Source of the DNA: Prinsepia uniflora
Taxonomy: Eukaryota; Streptophyta; Magnoliopsida; Rosales; Rosaceae
Reading direction: 5' to 3'
Assembly: GCA_032719365.1 (NCBI GenBank)
Contig: CM064861.1
Span: forward strand, 94,128,721 to 94,192,720
Length of the DNA stretch: 64,000 nucleotides
Part shown: positions 1 to 9,833 of the stretch, one piece after another
Layout of the letters: every line of letters begins with the position of its first letter
Position numbering within the stretch: the first letter of the stretch is position 1
Translations under genes and position numbers: made by a program
The notes under the pieces: model-generated
What the model was told of the DNA's origin: nothing
The model's input: only the letters and a program-made list of their open reading frames with translations
Database searches by the model: none

Positions 1-284
1 TTTTTTTTCAATAATGTGTTTGGAAATTTTTCTTAAACCACTTTTTAAATAAATAATATTAAAATATGAAATTATAGAAAGAAGAGGGATTTGGCCCTTT
101 CTAATAATTTTTTATTTTATTTTAATATAAAAATTTTGAATTTTCTTTTGAGTTTGCTTTTCTAATTCAAAAAACCAAAACCTAGTTATCTTAATTAATT
201 GTTAAAATATAATAACACTGAAAAATAAAAAACTTGTAGTTCGTGCATGGGACTTGGGAGGGCAAGTGCAAGCATGAAGCATTG

Positions 285-350
285 CTTCACTTGACCAAGC
301 AAAGAAAAGAATTAGCGTCTATCCCCAACCGTCATTTATATATATAATTT
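285..350 (+). promoter_or_regulatory. Probable promoter of the first NHL gene
   Basis: A TATA-like run (TTTATATATATAA) lies at about 335-347. It is about 145 bases before the donor of a likely 5'UTR intron. A W-box-type word, TTGACC, sits at 291-296. W-boxes bind WRKY factors, which fits the pathogen-responsive expression known for many NHL genes. The link to this gene is inferred from position only. Confidence 0.4.
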
Positions 351-491
351 TATATCAACTTCCTTCAACCGCTGCATCATTTTCGACAATCATCGATCTC
401 CACCTTTCTCAAGAGTACTCGAACAATTAAGGATCACCATTACAACTTCTTCAATATTAAACTCAGTAATTAATTAATTTACCATCACAAG

Positions 492-916
492 GTATGATTT
501 CTCTCTGTAATATTGTGTGGTAGACTTCTGTTTAGTTTTTATGACAAGGTTTAACTAGATCAGGTTTTTGCACTCCCAAAATCTTGTATCTTCTATTACT
601 CAATTTTATTTCTAATTTTGTGTTAGATTACTTGTTATTTATAACTCTTATAATTAACTTCGTTTTTTTGTTGGTAAAATTAGTATAAAAGTGATCTTAA
701 ATCGAAGAGTTACTGAAATATATTGTCATGAAATTGTTTTATGTGGGATATTTCAACTTGTCAATACGATGATTGTTCTTACAATATGTTATATATATGT
801 ACGAAATTATAAATTGCTACGTTAAGAATGAGGATTTCAAAATTTTATATTTATTAAAACTTAGAATTCGAAGCTGCTAATAACTTGTTGATCGATCACG
901 TTATTCAATCTTTCAG
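492..916 (+). other. Probable 5'UTR intron of the first NHL gene
   Basis: The donor is AAG|GTATGA at 492 and the acceptor is TTTCAG at 911-916, 22 bases before the ATG at 939. The 425-base interval is T-rich and AT-rich, as plant introns are. It also explains the long gap between the TATA-like element and the start codon. It is inferred from splice consensus only. Confidence 0.45.
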
Positions 917-938
917 GAGGACTTATTTACATATATAC

Positions 939-1604
939 ATGGCTTTTTCGTGGTGGAAGAAGTCTCAAGAACTCAGTAAAATTCGTGGATACATCTTCCT
1001 CATTCTAATAGTGGTAACCCTTGCAACCGCCATTGGATTCACTCTCTGGTTCGTAGGCAACTACGTGGATTCAAAGTCCGGTCCCGGCACCGACCCCCTC
1101 GTCCTCCGGTTAGATGCATTTTCTCTATCAAACTTCGAGGTTTCGAATTCATCATTTAGTGCTGCATGGGATGCCAAGTTGACATTCGGGAACCAAAACA
1201 ATGGCTTAATCCTAACCCTAAGCCCTTTCCAGTGTTACGTGCATTACAAGGAAAGGGATGATGAGGCTCTATCATGTGGTTCAGTAGATGCCATGCTGCG
1301 GATTCCTCCGAGAAAACAGAAAACTTTGCTGGTCAAATTCGACTCCTCGGGCTGCGGCGGGGAACAGCCGTATGTGGAGGATCGGGTGATGAAGGAGTTG
1401 AGTGAAGATCGGAAGGCGGGGGTTTTGAGTTTTAGTTTGCAAATGCGTATAGATGCTTCGTATAGTATGAAGGAGTTGTTGGGAATGGGGACCCAAGTGA
1501 GTCTATATCCAAATTGTTCTGGATTGAAGGTGGAGTTTGTGGGTGCTAAAGGTGAAGGGAAGATAAATGGAGGGAGAAAGTGTATCATTCCCTTGCCTAA
1601 ATGA
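939..1604 (+). CDS. NDR1/HIN1-like (LEA-2 family) membrane protein
   Basis: The product is 221 residues. It has a short basic cytosolic tail (residues 1-16, rich in Lys), one hydrophobic anchor at about 18-40, and an extracytosolic LEA-2-type beta domain to the end (LRLDAFSLSNFEVSNSSF onward). This is the layout of NHL proteins, plant plasma-membrane proteins tied to hypersensitive response and stress. The open frame continues upstream to 885, but only through a TTG. ATG 939 is preferred because the protein then starts in the usual place and a splice acceptor ends at 916. The NPN-like motif is weak (GNQNNGLILTL). The C-terminus (CSGLKVEFVGAKGEGK..) resembles that of the next gene, so the two are probably tandem paralogs. 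No stop or frameshift is seen. Confidence 0.85.
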   Translation: MAFSWWKKSQELSKIRGYIFLILIVVTLATAIGFTLWFVGNYVDSKSGPGTDPLVLRLDAFSLSNFEVSNSSFSAAWDAKLTFGNQNNGLILTLSPFQCYVHYKERDDEALSCGSVDAMLRIPPRKQKTLLVKFDSSGCGGEQPYVEDRVMKELSEDRKAGVLSFSLQMRIDASYSMKELLGMGTQVSLYPNCSGLKVEFVGAKGEGKINGGRKCIIPLPK

Positions 1605-2026
1605 TCATGTATGTTGATGCTACCTGCAACCTTATTTGCCCTAATAATTAGGTCACGAACTCAAACTTGAAGCAAATTGTTTTTCTTTTGTTGAAAATGC
1701 TCTTAATTGTTATCAAACTTATGATGTTGATATTACATGGTTTGAGGAGCCAATCTGGATGCGATTCCAGATCGAGTAGTTATGATATCTAATTTGCTTG
1801 GTGTTTAGCGCAAAAAGTGTCGAATAAAAAAGAGAAACTAATACCTATTTTTTCTTTTCGCCTTTTTTTTCTAAATTTGTAATGCCATTTGCAATCTCTT
1901 TTTATAGTGAGTAATTTGTCCCTGAACTTATTTTTTTTGTTCATGTTTCTTCCCATTTTTATTTGCACAATACTTGCATCTCACCTTAACGATAACTCAT
2001 CGTACTATTCTTTCGATTTATCGAAT

Positions 2027-2058
<32 letters not shown>
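1605..2058. other. Intergenic spacer ending in an (AT)n microsatellite
   Basis: This is the 3' flank of the first NHL gene. An AATAAA word at 1823-1828 could be a poly(A) signal. An (AT)n run of about 27 bases occupies 2032-2058. No gene is visible. Confidence 0.5.
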
Positions 2059-2330
2059 GACCATAATAGTAACCGTTCACTATCTAAATCATCTCATGTC
2101 AAGATCACATCTTCGTAAAAAAAAAAAAATTAACAAGATTGAACGTCGTTTAGTCATTCATATATACCAACTAAATGTACGGTTTTCTATAAGGATCTTA
2201 AGTCTTACGAAAACTGTTGATTTATTTAATACGTATGAATGATTAAACGACCTCAAATCTTGTTGATTTTTTTATGACGATAATCTTGACATAATGTTTT
2301 AGAGAATAAAAAGTTTTGATTATGATATAT
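2059..2330. mobile_element. MITE-like fold-back element
   Basis: The left half (about 2059-2165) and the right half (about 2225-2330) are imperfect reverse complements over roughly 100 bases. Paired blocks include ATGTCAAGAT, AACAAGATT and TCGTTTAGTCATTCATA against TATGAATGATTAAACGA. The short loop and absence of coding capacity fit a miniature inverted-repeat element. A partial relative lies near 5930-6065. Exact ends and target duplication are unclear because the left end merges with the AT microsatellite. Confidence 0.55.
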
Positions 2331-3581
2331 GTACAAAGATAATTCAATGAATCGAAATGAATCGAAAGGATGTATGAGGAGGTACCGCATGATGGGATGC
2401 ACGTATTTTCCCTTTTATTTTAGCCATTTTTCTCTCAATCAACATATTTACTCACAAACCAAAGTTTTCATCCAGAAAAATGACACACCTATGAAGCACT
2501 AAAACAGAAACGAGAACGATGATCATGAGGTACGAAACGATGAAATAAAATTTATAGAAAATCAAAATATGGATATGCTTTTAGATATGCGGATTAAAAA
2601 AATAATAATATATTCTGCTTCCTTCCTAAACCTTTTAACTTTCATGTTCAAATAAACATAAAACATGATATATTCAAATTAAGAGTACCTGTAAAAATAT
2701 GAAAGTCTACATTAACTATTATCCAACCAATTTTATTTAACAACATGTCTTCAATAGCATCACTAATTTCCTCATTATTAGTGTCGTCACTCGTTAGAGA
2801 CTCCTCTGATGGTTCTATAATTAGATTTGGAACCTCAAAGTAAACCGATATTTTATATCTACATGGAATCAAATACTGTCACCTAGCTCTTACTTTATTA
2901 GATTTACAAAATAACTCACTAACTTCAAAAATCTCAAAGTTCCCTATTTTTATTTAAAATATATTTAGTAAAATAATTCCACGTATCCTATATAATTCTG
3001 AAACCTCCCCAAAGTTTCAAAACGTTGCGGGATATCTTCTTTAATCAAAATGCATATCCAAAAATTTCAAAAGAAATTTGTATCGATATCAATTTTCAAA
3101 ACGTAATACGCCATCCAAATGGAGTTTCTTACTTCATAGCTTATGACTAATACGGAAGAGGAAGAAATCAGAACCATTATATTAGGAGTTACAATCAAAA
3201 TATAAAGAAAAGAAAAAGAAAGGAAAGAACGCTGATCGATATAAGAAATGCGTTTCTGGCCCATACAATCTTGTCCGATTTCTCAACCAAAAGATGAGTG
3301 CATGATTGACAAGTTTGGCCTGATAAAAGGAACTATAGGGTCATCAAGTAACGTAGATCCTCATAATTAAGGGGAAAAAAAATCAAATTTTACTTCGCAC
3401 TTACCATAAATTCACAATTGATCGAGCATTTGAGTTGTGAAACGTTACGTGGTTATGTTCGATTCATATATAGTATAATCTTTTCCATTAATGACACAAA
3501 ATTTTGTAATCAAAACAGTGAATGCACACTGATTCACTCATTAATTTTTTGACTAACCATTTAAATTCTCTCATATTTGCA
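2331..3581. other. Intergenic spacer and upstream region of the second NHL gene
   Basis: AT-rich DNA with no convincing gene. Short open frames on both strands have no recognisable similarity and simple composition. The last part must contain the promoter of the gene at 3582, but I see no clear TATA element. Confidence 0.5.
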
Positions 3582-4205
3582 ATGGCTCCTACGTGGTCTT
3601 CTTCACATCATAACAATACCAAGCTCGCCCTGTCACAAGAAATCCCATTGAAATTGGCTGCATCCACAATCATTTTCACATCCCTTGCCTTTGTCACCAC
3701 CATTTACTTGTCCTTGAACACCGCCATTCGAACCTACCCAATTGCCATCGAGCAACACTCCTTCTCCACCTCCAACACAACCAAACCCAACTCCTCAATT
3801 ACTCCTGTTTGGAATGGAGAATTGAAATTCAGCCACAACACGGACCTAAAACTCTTCATCCAACACTTTGAGGGCTTTGTCTTCTGCCCAAAATTCAAGC
3901 CTCTATGGTGTGCGTCACTAAAGCCGGCTGAGTCCAAGGAGGCCTCGAATGGGCGGCTTGTGGTGAGGTTTGACATGAGGAGGTGCCAGGAGGAGGGGCT
4001 CGATGTTTTGAAGGACGTTCGTTTGGAAATGAAGATGGAGTTGGTGGTGCCTTATCAGTTTGGGAAGACTAGGGTTTGGGGGTGGCTTTGGGGGTTGAGT
4101 GTGGAAGAGTCGTGTAGTGAGTTAAGAGTTGAGTTTGAGTCTTTGTTTGGAGAGGGGAAGCTCATTGGTGAGGGAGGATGGTGCTTCGTTCCCTTGCCTG
4201 AGTAA
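3582..4205 (+). CDS. NDR1/HIN1-like (LEA-2 family) membrane protein, short form
   Basis: The product is 207 residues. A hydrophilic N-terminus (Ser/His/Asn-rich, residues 5-13) precedes one membrane anchor at about 25-45 and a LEA-2-like outer domain. The frame is open upstream to 3522. ATG 3582 is chosen because it gives the usual short cytosolic tail before the anchor. The C-terminal block (CSELRVEFESLFGEGK..) matches the preceding gene (CSGLKVEFVGAKGEGK..), and both end in PLP plus a charged residue, so they look like diverged tandem duplicates. Sequence identity in the middle is low and the NPN motif is degraded (SHNTDLKLFI). A CACTA element end begins 570 bases downstream. Role in defence or stress is inferred from family only. 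Confidence 0.8.
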   Translation: MAPTWSSSHHNNTKLALSQEIPLKLAASTIIFTSLAFVTTIYLSLNTAIRTYPIAIEQHSFSTSNTTKPNSSITPVWNGELKFSHNTDLKLFIQHFEGFVFCPKFKPLWCASLKPAESKEASNGRLVVRFDMRRCQEEGLDVLKDVRLEMKMELVVPYQFGKTRVWGWLWGLSVEESCSELRVEFESLFGEGKLIGEGGWCFVPLPE

Positions 4206-4773
4206 TTTTTGAGTTTTCAAGTACTGTGAATCTAATACTCTTTATTTTTTAACTTGTTCATATTTTGTATTCCTTTCTTACAAAATAATATCTTCAATGT
4301 GTTTATAATTGCGTGAGAATCAGGAGCTTCTATATCTGATATTAGTGCGTATTTATAAAATATATCGTCCTTCATTTCTTTCTATGGAGAAAGGTACCAT
4401 TGAGACATGAGAGTTGAGATCAATGAAGAGAAAGCATCTGATTTTAAAAGATGGGAGCCAAGGAAAAGATTTTTTTTTTCTTCCACAAATTAACTTTTGT
4501 ATATAATTAGCCTTGATATTGCTTGATGACTTCCATTTTGGGGAAAAGATGTGATTAGTTAGCATATATATGATCTTAAATGCACTCCTCTCATCCATTA
4601 ATATCATGCCTTTTTTTTAGTTCTTTTGACTTTTATTTCCACGCTGGAGTTAACTTGTTTAATTAATTATCACTGCATTTCATTATGGTGTAATAGTGTT
4701 TAAATAATAAACTTTGTAGGGAACAATATTCAAACAATATCAAATTGAATCAAAGCACCATCAACGCCAATAT
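4206..4773. other. Intergenic spacer
   Basis: 3' flank of the second NHL gene. AT-rich with poly-T runs and no gene seen. It ends at the CACTA terminus. Confidence 0.5.
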
Positions 4774-5395
4774 CACTAGTAAAAATGTTGTCTTAGGCGG
4801 CAAACAGAATTTGTCGGTAAAAGTCAACATTTGCCGCCTAAACTCTATCACGGCGAAATTATTTGTCGCTACATTCGTCAGAAAAGCCTTGCCGCGAAAG
4901 ATCAATGACGGCAAAGTTTAAATTTTTGTCGGCATAGATGTACTTTCGCGGCAAACCTTTCACGGCAAAACGTTTGTCGCCTTGGGCCGTCAAATACACT
5001 TTCGCCAGGAAAGAAAAGTTTAGATGGCAAATATATTCGTCCCGTAAGAAGGCTTATGGCGACAAATACATGCGCCGGGACAGATGTTCTATGGTGGCAA
5101 ATTAGGTTTGTCGCGATAGGTTCTCTATCGCGACAAATTATCTTTGTCGCAATGTTGCTCTATGCTGACAAATATTTTTGCCGTCTAAGGTTTATTTCAC
5201 AACAAAAATATACATAATAATTATTACAAAGATTCAACTTGCAAATGCCACAATACACCATATTTGTAAAATAGTGACAATACAACAATTGTAGAACATT
5301 TTAATACTCATTATAATAATATAGTATAAAAGAGTTATAGGTTTCCAAGTGCAAGTTAGATATATAATGTATACATAATCCCGAAAAAAAACTAC

Positions 5396-5463
5396 CCTAG
5401 TTGACCATCATCCTCATTGTGTGCTTCACCCTAGTTGACCATCATCCTCATTGTGTGCTTCAT
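5396..5463. repeat. 34-bp tandem duplication
   Basis: Two near-perfect copies of a 34-base unit (CCCTAGTTGACCATCATCCT and following bases) lie at 5396-5429 and 5430-5463. The unit spans the stop codon of the minus-strand CACTA remnant, so the last codons and the stop are present twice. Confidence 0.8.
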
Positions 5464-5761
5464 CAGTCGATGGTACTTCCAATTCAATTGGCGGTAGTTC
5501 AAACCCAGACACTCTTGACATACTTTGTACTATTTGCTGGAGATACAACTGCATATGTTCAATTTTCTTGTCAGATATCTTTTTTGCTATCGTTAGCTCA
5601 TCTCTCAAATGATCGACTTCCTTGGTAGCTACCTCTTGAGCTGCCTTTGCTGCTGTAAACTCATCTTTCAAATTATCAACCTCTTTTTGTAAGTAATGAG
5701 TGGATGTTGAAGACCGAGAACCTCTTTTTGTTTCATCAATGCCAATATTGTTCAAAGTCAA
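5426..5761 (-). pseudogene. C-terminal fragment of a CACTA-element transposase-type protein
   Basis: A 111-residue frame predicts a charged, heptad-rich segment (about residues 22-75, with EVDNLKDEFTAAKAAQEVA and EVDHLRDELTIAKKI) followed by an acidic tail. Such coiled-coil ends are typical of the Transposase_24/TnpA-like protein of plant CACTA elements. The frame sits just inside a CACTA terminus and ends toward it, which supports the call. The N-terminal DNA-binding part is missing. No specific family match can be proven by eye. Confidence 0.5.
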
Positions 5762-5929
5762 ACAATCAATGTTTGCTAAGTGAATCTAACTCTATTAGTA
5801 AGGGCGGGCTATGACATTGCAGAACAGAGCTTATTGACAACATCGTAGCTTCCAAGACAATTCTCTAGCCCAACTACGAGGATAATACTTTACATTTCAT
5901 TAAAGTGATATTTATCAATTAATTGGATC

Positions 5930-6065
5930 GTTCACCATAAAAGTCTTAATTTTTACCAATGTCGTTGATTTGATTTGTACATATGAATGACCTTAGATCT
6001 TGTTGGTCATTTTTTGGAGAGATAATTTTGAATTGATCGATGATTTGGAGAATGAACGTTGAAAA
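5930..6065. repeat. Partial copy of the 2059-2330 fold-back repeat
   Basis: The stretch around CATATGAATGACCTTAGATCTTGTTGG matches the right half of the MITE-like repeat at 2225-2330 in order and spacing, with substitutions. The left arm is absent. The surrounding 5796-6159 is otherwise featureless AT-rich DNA. Confidence 0.5.
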
Positions 6066-6159
6066 GGAAAATTTGATAAATTGAAAGGTAAAATGAGATC
6101 AGCTACTCTCAGAAGTAGAATGCAAATATTATTTGAACTAGGAAACATGATATAGATTA

Positions 6160-6252
6160 AACCACATCTATTTGATCCGAAAATGGATCTAACAAAGGGT
6201 TGTCTTGCTGGACTCTAGAAGCCTACCCTTGTTCGCTAGGATGACCTACGGA
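6160..6252 (-). repeat. Element X, left part of first long repeat (interrupted by A)
   Basis: This piece matches 32700-32792 (shared words such as GGATCTAAC and TTGTCTTGC), and its continuation resumes at 30862 after element A. The last five bases, ACGGA, form the target duplication of A. Orientation is set to minus because the reverse complement of the matching copy has a TATAAATACG promoter-like word. The outer limit is uncertain. Confidence 0.55.
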
Positions 6253-9200
6253 TTTAACGACCCGTCCAGGATTTCGGGATTAGAATACGGACTAATCGTG
6301 ATTAGCAGGGGTAATCGGTGATTAGTTGGGCGAACTCGAACGAACGGTGAAAAATGACCGTTTTGCCCCTGATCGTGGGCAAAACGTTGACTTTTAGTTC
6401 GGACGGTCAAATGGAATTTGACCAGTGACCGTGACGTAGTTTGGGACGTCACGAGTTCATAGACAGGCGGCACGTTCGATTCTGACGTTCGTGGTGAAAG
6501 TTATGACGTTCGGAAGTCCAGGGGCATTTCCGTAATTTTGGTGAAATAAGGGAAAATGTTGACTTTTTGATCGGGAGGTCCGATGGCCTAGGACCAAGGA
6601 CCATTAGGGAGGTCTCGATGCCCTGAGTCCGTGGACAGGCGGCACGCATCAATCGGAGTCCGGATGACCGAGTTACGAGCCTAGTTGCGTGAGAGGCATT
6701 TTGGTAATTTTCTGCGCATGGGCAGAAATGTAATTTCACAGGGTGTTTTTGGGCCGTGTACTGTTCACTCACGGTGGAACACGGTGGGAAGCAGGGGCAG
6801 AGCACGATGTCGTGAGTGGACTGAAATCCTGCATTGTTTAATCTGTAGTGGAAGGTTAGAACGGATTGTTAAATAGAATTGAGGAAGTGGAAACATGGCT
6901 GAGTGGTACTGGGAGGATCAGTCGTGCACAGTGCATGGGTGGTTTCAAATTCCGGTGGGGTTCAGTTTACGGGAAGCAAATTCCCAGTGGGTCTGAGAAT
7001 GTTCCCACGAGTTGTCGTCCCCATTGTGTGTTTAGCTGAGTTGTGAGCTGAAGGGATTCATTTTGGGTAAGGACTGAGTGAGAGACTTAGAGCGTTGGCT
7101 GACTGTGTCTGAACTGAAAAATAGAGAGATGGGAACCGTGAGCAATTGATCGTCCTTGTGTGTCTGTGTGAGTTCTGTGAGGTTCTGTGATCAAGGGTGA
7201 GCGATCAGACAGACTGGTGAGTAATGTTGGCTGAGAATCGTGTGAGGGCAAGCCTCTGTGTGTGAGTAAGCTCCCAGGAAAAACCGAGAGGTGTTGACAG
7301 GGTGGTGCAGCCAGGAGTAATCAAGTTGAACCAATTTGGTTCGAGGGGAGGCTAGGACGGCTTTGGGAACCCAGTAGGATGCGGCGGAGCACGGTGGCGG
7401 ACGGCAGGCAGGTAATTCTCATTTCCCTCTAGGTGCTCTGTTTTACCGTTTTGGTTCAGTCGTTAAGTCGTGAGGTTTGGGAGTAAGTCGAAGGTTTCTG
7501 TCAGTTCGGTTGGACTCCTTGGGTCCCTAGGAACCTTGTGGTTCTGACGCCGTGTTGGGGGGAACCTCTGGTGGCTGGGAGTCGAAACAGGGCTTTGACG
7601 GGTTTTAAAATTCGAAGTTTGGAAGGGTAGAAACAAGCTCAATCTTCGTGATTCAATTAGCTAAATCAATAGATTGTGATTGGACGAATCTAATGGACTA
7701 ATTAGGACTGAAAACCACCTAGAATAACCAGAGAACCGTGAACGCCGGTCTGAACCTGGTGAACCGGGTTCACTAGAGATAGACGATGACACTGTAGCGG
7801 CGCGTGGGCTTCACGCGCAGCCTCTTGCGGCGGCGCGTGGGGGCGCGTGGGGAGTCCAATGGGGAAGTGTCCAACATGGGAAATAATCTACGCAATGTAA
7901 CGAACATTTTAGCGTTGGTTTCGTGTCAATCGAACCCCGTTTCGACATTGTTCGGAATGTCCGAAGGTTTTAAGTCGGGTTTAAAAATACTTAAAAAGTC
8001 GAGAAAATTACGGGACTTGAATAGGATGTTAATGAAGAGATTAGTAACCCTCTATTGTGATATGAACAGGTTCGGGAGTCCCGGTGTTAGTAACGAGGCC
8101 CGGGAAGGCCGGTGGCACGCGTATCGAGGCGCTCGGTTAAACGGTCTGTGAATGGACATTTGGTTTTATAAATTCTATGCATGCATAACTATTTCATGAT
8201 TTTTATAATTGTGATTATATGATTTATTTTGGATGTCGGTGAATTTATATGATTTCACGCATTTCGAGGCGATTTACGGGTATGCGCGTAAATCGAGATT
8301 TTCTGGATTTGTATTGTTTTCCATAATTGTGGTTGGATATGATTTTATGAGACAGTTACGGAATTGATTAAGTGAGTTCGGGCCAGGGGCCCAGTTGTTC
8401 TATATATGGGATTTCGGGATGCTTTTCGGAAAACGGATCGTGAGGGATCCTGATTGATTGTGTCTTATAAAATAGTTCGGGTTTAAAGACCCGGGTGCCA
8501 TTGCTGGAGCACATTTTGAGTTTGAAGACTCGGTTAACTGATGACGGGGGCGGGCTCGGAAAATTGGGTTTAAAGACCCGGATTGAGTTTAAAAACTCGT
8601 GAGTTTAAAGACTCGGTTATTGTGATACCCCCGAGGCCTATTGACTATGTTTTGAGTTTAAAGACTCGTTGATATCCCGGGAAGACCTGTTTATGCGCAT
8701 GGTATTGAGTTTAAAGATTCGGGCGCACTTAATCCAGCAAATGTGTGTGATTACAGTTTTTCACTGGTTTTGGGCAGTGACCCGGATGAACTGGCTTTGA
8801 TGAGTTTTGGGATTGAGTTCCCATGTTTAAGTTTTGTTTATGAAGTATTGTTGATTTCTGATCGTTTGAAACGTGTTGGGGCAGTGGCCCGGTTTATGAG
8901 ACTTGATGAACTGGAGTTATGATGGGTTTCCGGATTTGATTGATGATTTTCGGGCTAAGGCCCTAATGGTTATTTCTAATAAATGTTTGATTTCCGGGTT
9001 TTGATGCATGCATACGTTTTACTGAGGGGCATAAATGTCTTATAAAATGTTGTTAATGAACTTGTTTATTTTCGTCTACTCACAGCTTTTAGTTTTTCAT
9101 GCCCTTCAGGTTGATCTCGGATGCGACTGCAGCAGGGGACCGGGACATCGCATGCCTCCTCCATCGATCCTTGTGCACTCTGGATGCCCGTAGGGGCTGT

Positions 9201-9293
9201 AGCGTCGGGTTATCCCTTGTCTGACACCTCGTGTCAGACGGGAGCACGTCACATCCCGTGGTAATCCTGGGGGGATTGGGATGGGTCGTGTCA
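6253..9293 (+). repeat. Element A 5' LTR
   Basis: The LTR starts TTTAACGACCC (its partner starts TGTAACGACCC, so the terminal TG has decayed) and ends GTGTCA. It contains a tandemly doubled head module (6386-6540 and 6558-6710), a GCGCGTG-rich island near 7800-7850, seven short dyads at 8478-8722, and a perfect 9-bp hairpin at 9219-9239. Open frames inside it, including one of 115 codons at 7804, are not supported as genes. Confidence 0.85.
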
Positions 9294-9833
9294 GCTTGGT
9301 ATCAGAGCAGGGTTGCTCTTTTTGTGCGTGCAGGTCGAGGATGTGGTGTCCCTTGTTGGCTGCAGTTCGTCATCAGCCTGATAGTTAGGGTAGTCGGATG
9401 GATGGTTGGCGGGATTGGATCCCGGTCAGTGGATAGTGTACGATTGGCCTGATACGCCGTGCGTTAATGCGATTCAACCCAAGAGGGGTTGTGTACGATG
9501 AACTCGAAATGTGGGACCGTAGGTTCAGTCATATGGTAATGGATGGTTGTGCTGTTGGGCACAACTGGGTTCGAGAAACCCCATTTGAGTGGTAATTTTG
9601 GGAAATGCGAAACTCGGTTGAGTAATGGTCTAAAATATGGACCCTGGTAGTATTGCCTAGTGTGCAGGGTGTTGGTGCATCGGAGTTAGCCGATGACCTT
9701 CGTGGTGGAACCCACGATGAATTGATGATTGGGCTGGATTTGACGTCTATACGATGTCGGGACCGCGGGGTCGGTCATGTTGTGGATTTTACTGCAAAAA
9801 GCAGTTGGGTTCGGTGGAACCCTAGGGTGTGAT
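9294..9833 (+). other. Element A interior, first part
   Basis: Sequence after the primer site with no credible frame. It is interrupted by a solo LTR after the duplication TGTGA (9829-9833). Confidence 0.6.
9297..9308 (+). other. Primer binding site of element A
   Basis: TGGTATCAGAGC is complementary to the 3' end of plant initiator Met tRNA. It begins three bases after the LTR end, the normal place for the minus-strand primer. Confidence 0.9.

Larger units (their letters stand above)
4774..5795. mobile_element. CACTA (En/Spm-like) transposon end fragment
   Basis: The left end reads CACTAGTAAAAATG at 4774, the classic CACTA terminus. It is followed to about 5200 by some 15 copies of TTTGYCG or CGRCAAA in both orientations, the dense subterminal repeats where the element's transposase binds. 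A minus-strand coding remnant follows, running toward this end as in intact elements. I see no opposite CACTA terminus, so the element is truncated. The right limit is approximate. Confidence 0.75.

Noticed and set aside
7804..8151. 115-codon frame repeated at 29384-29731 as a possible conserved gene
   Set aside because: The two are the paired LTRs of element A, so repetition is expected. The frame crosses splice-like sites and lacks any domain.
8478..8722. CRISPR-like array from evenly repeated dyads
   Set aside because: Units are 16 bases, unevenly spaced and inside plant LTRs, so a prokaryotic array makes no sense.
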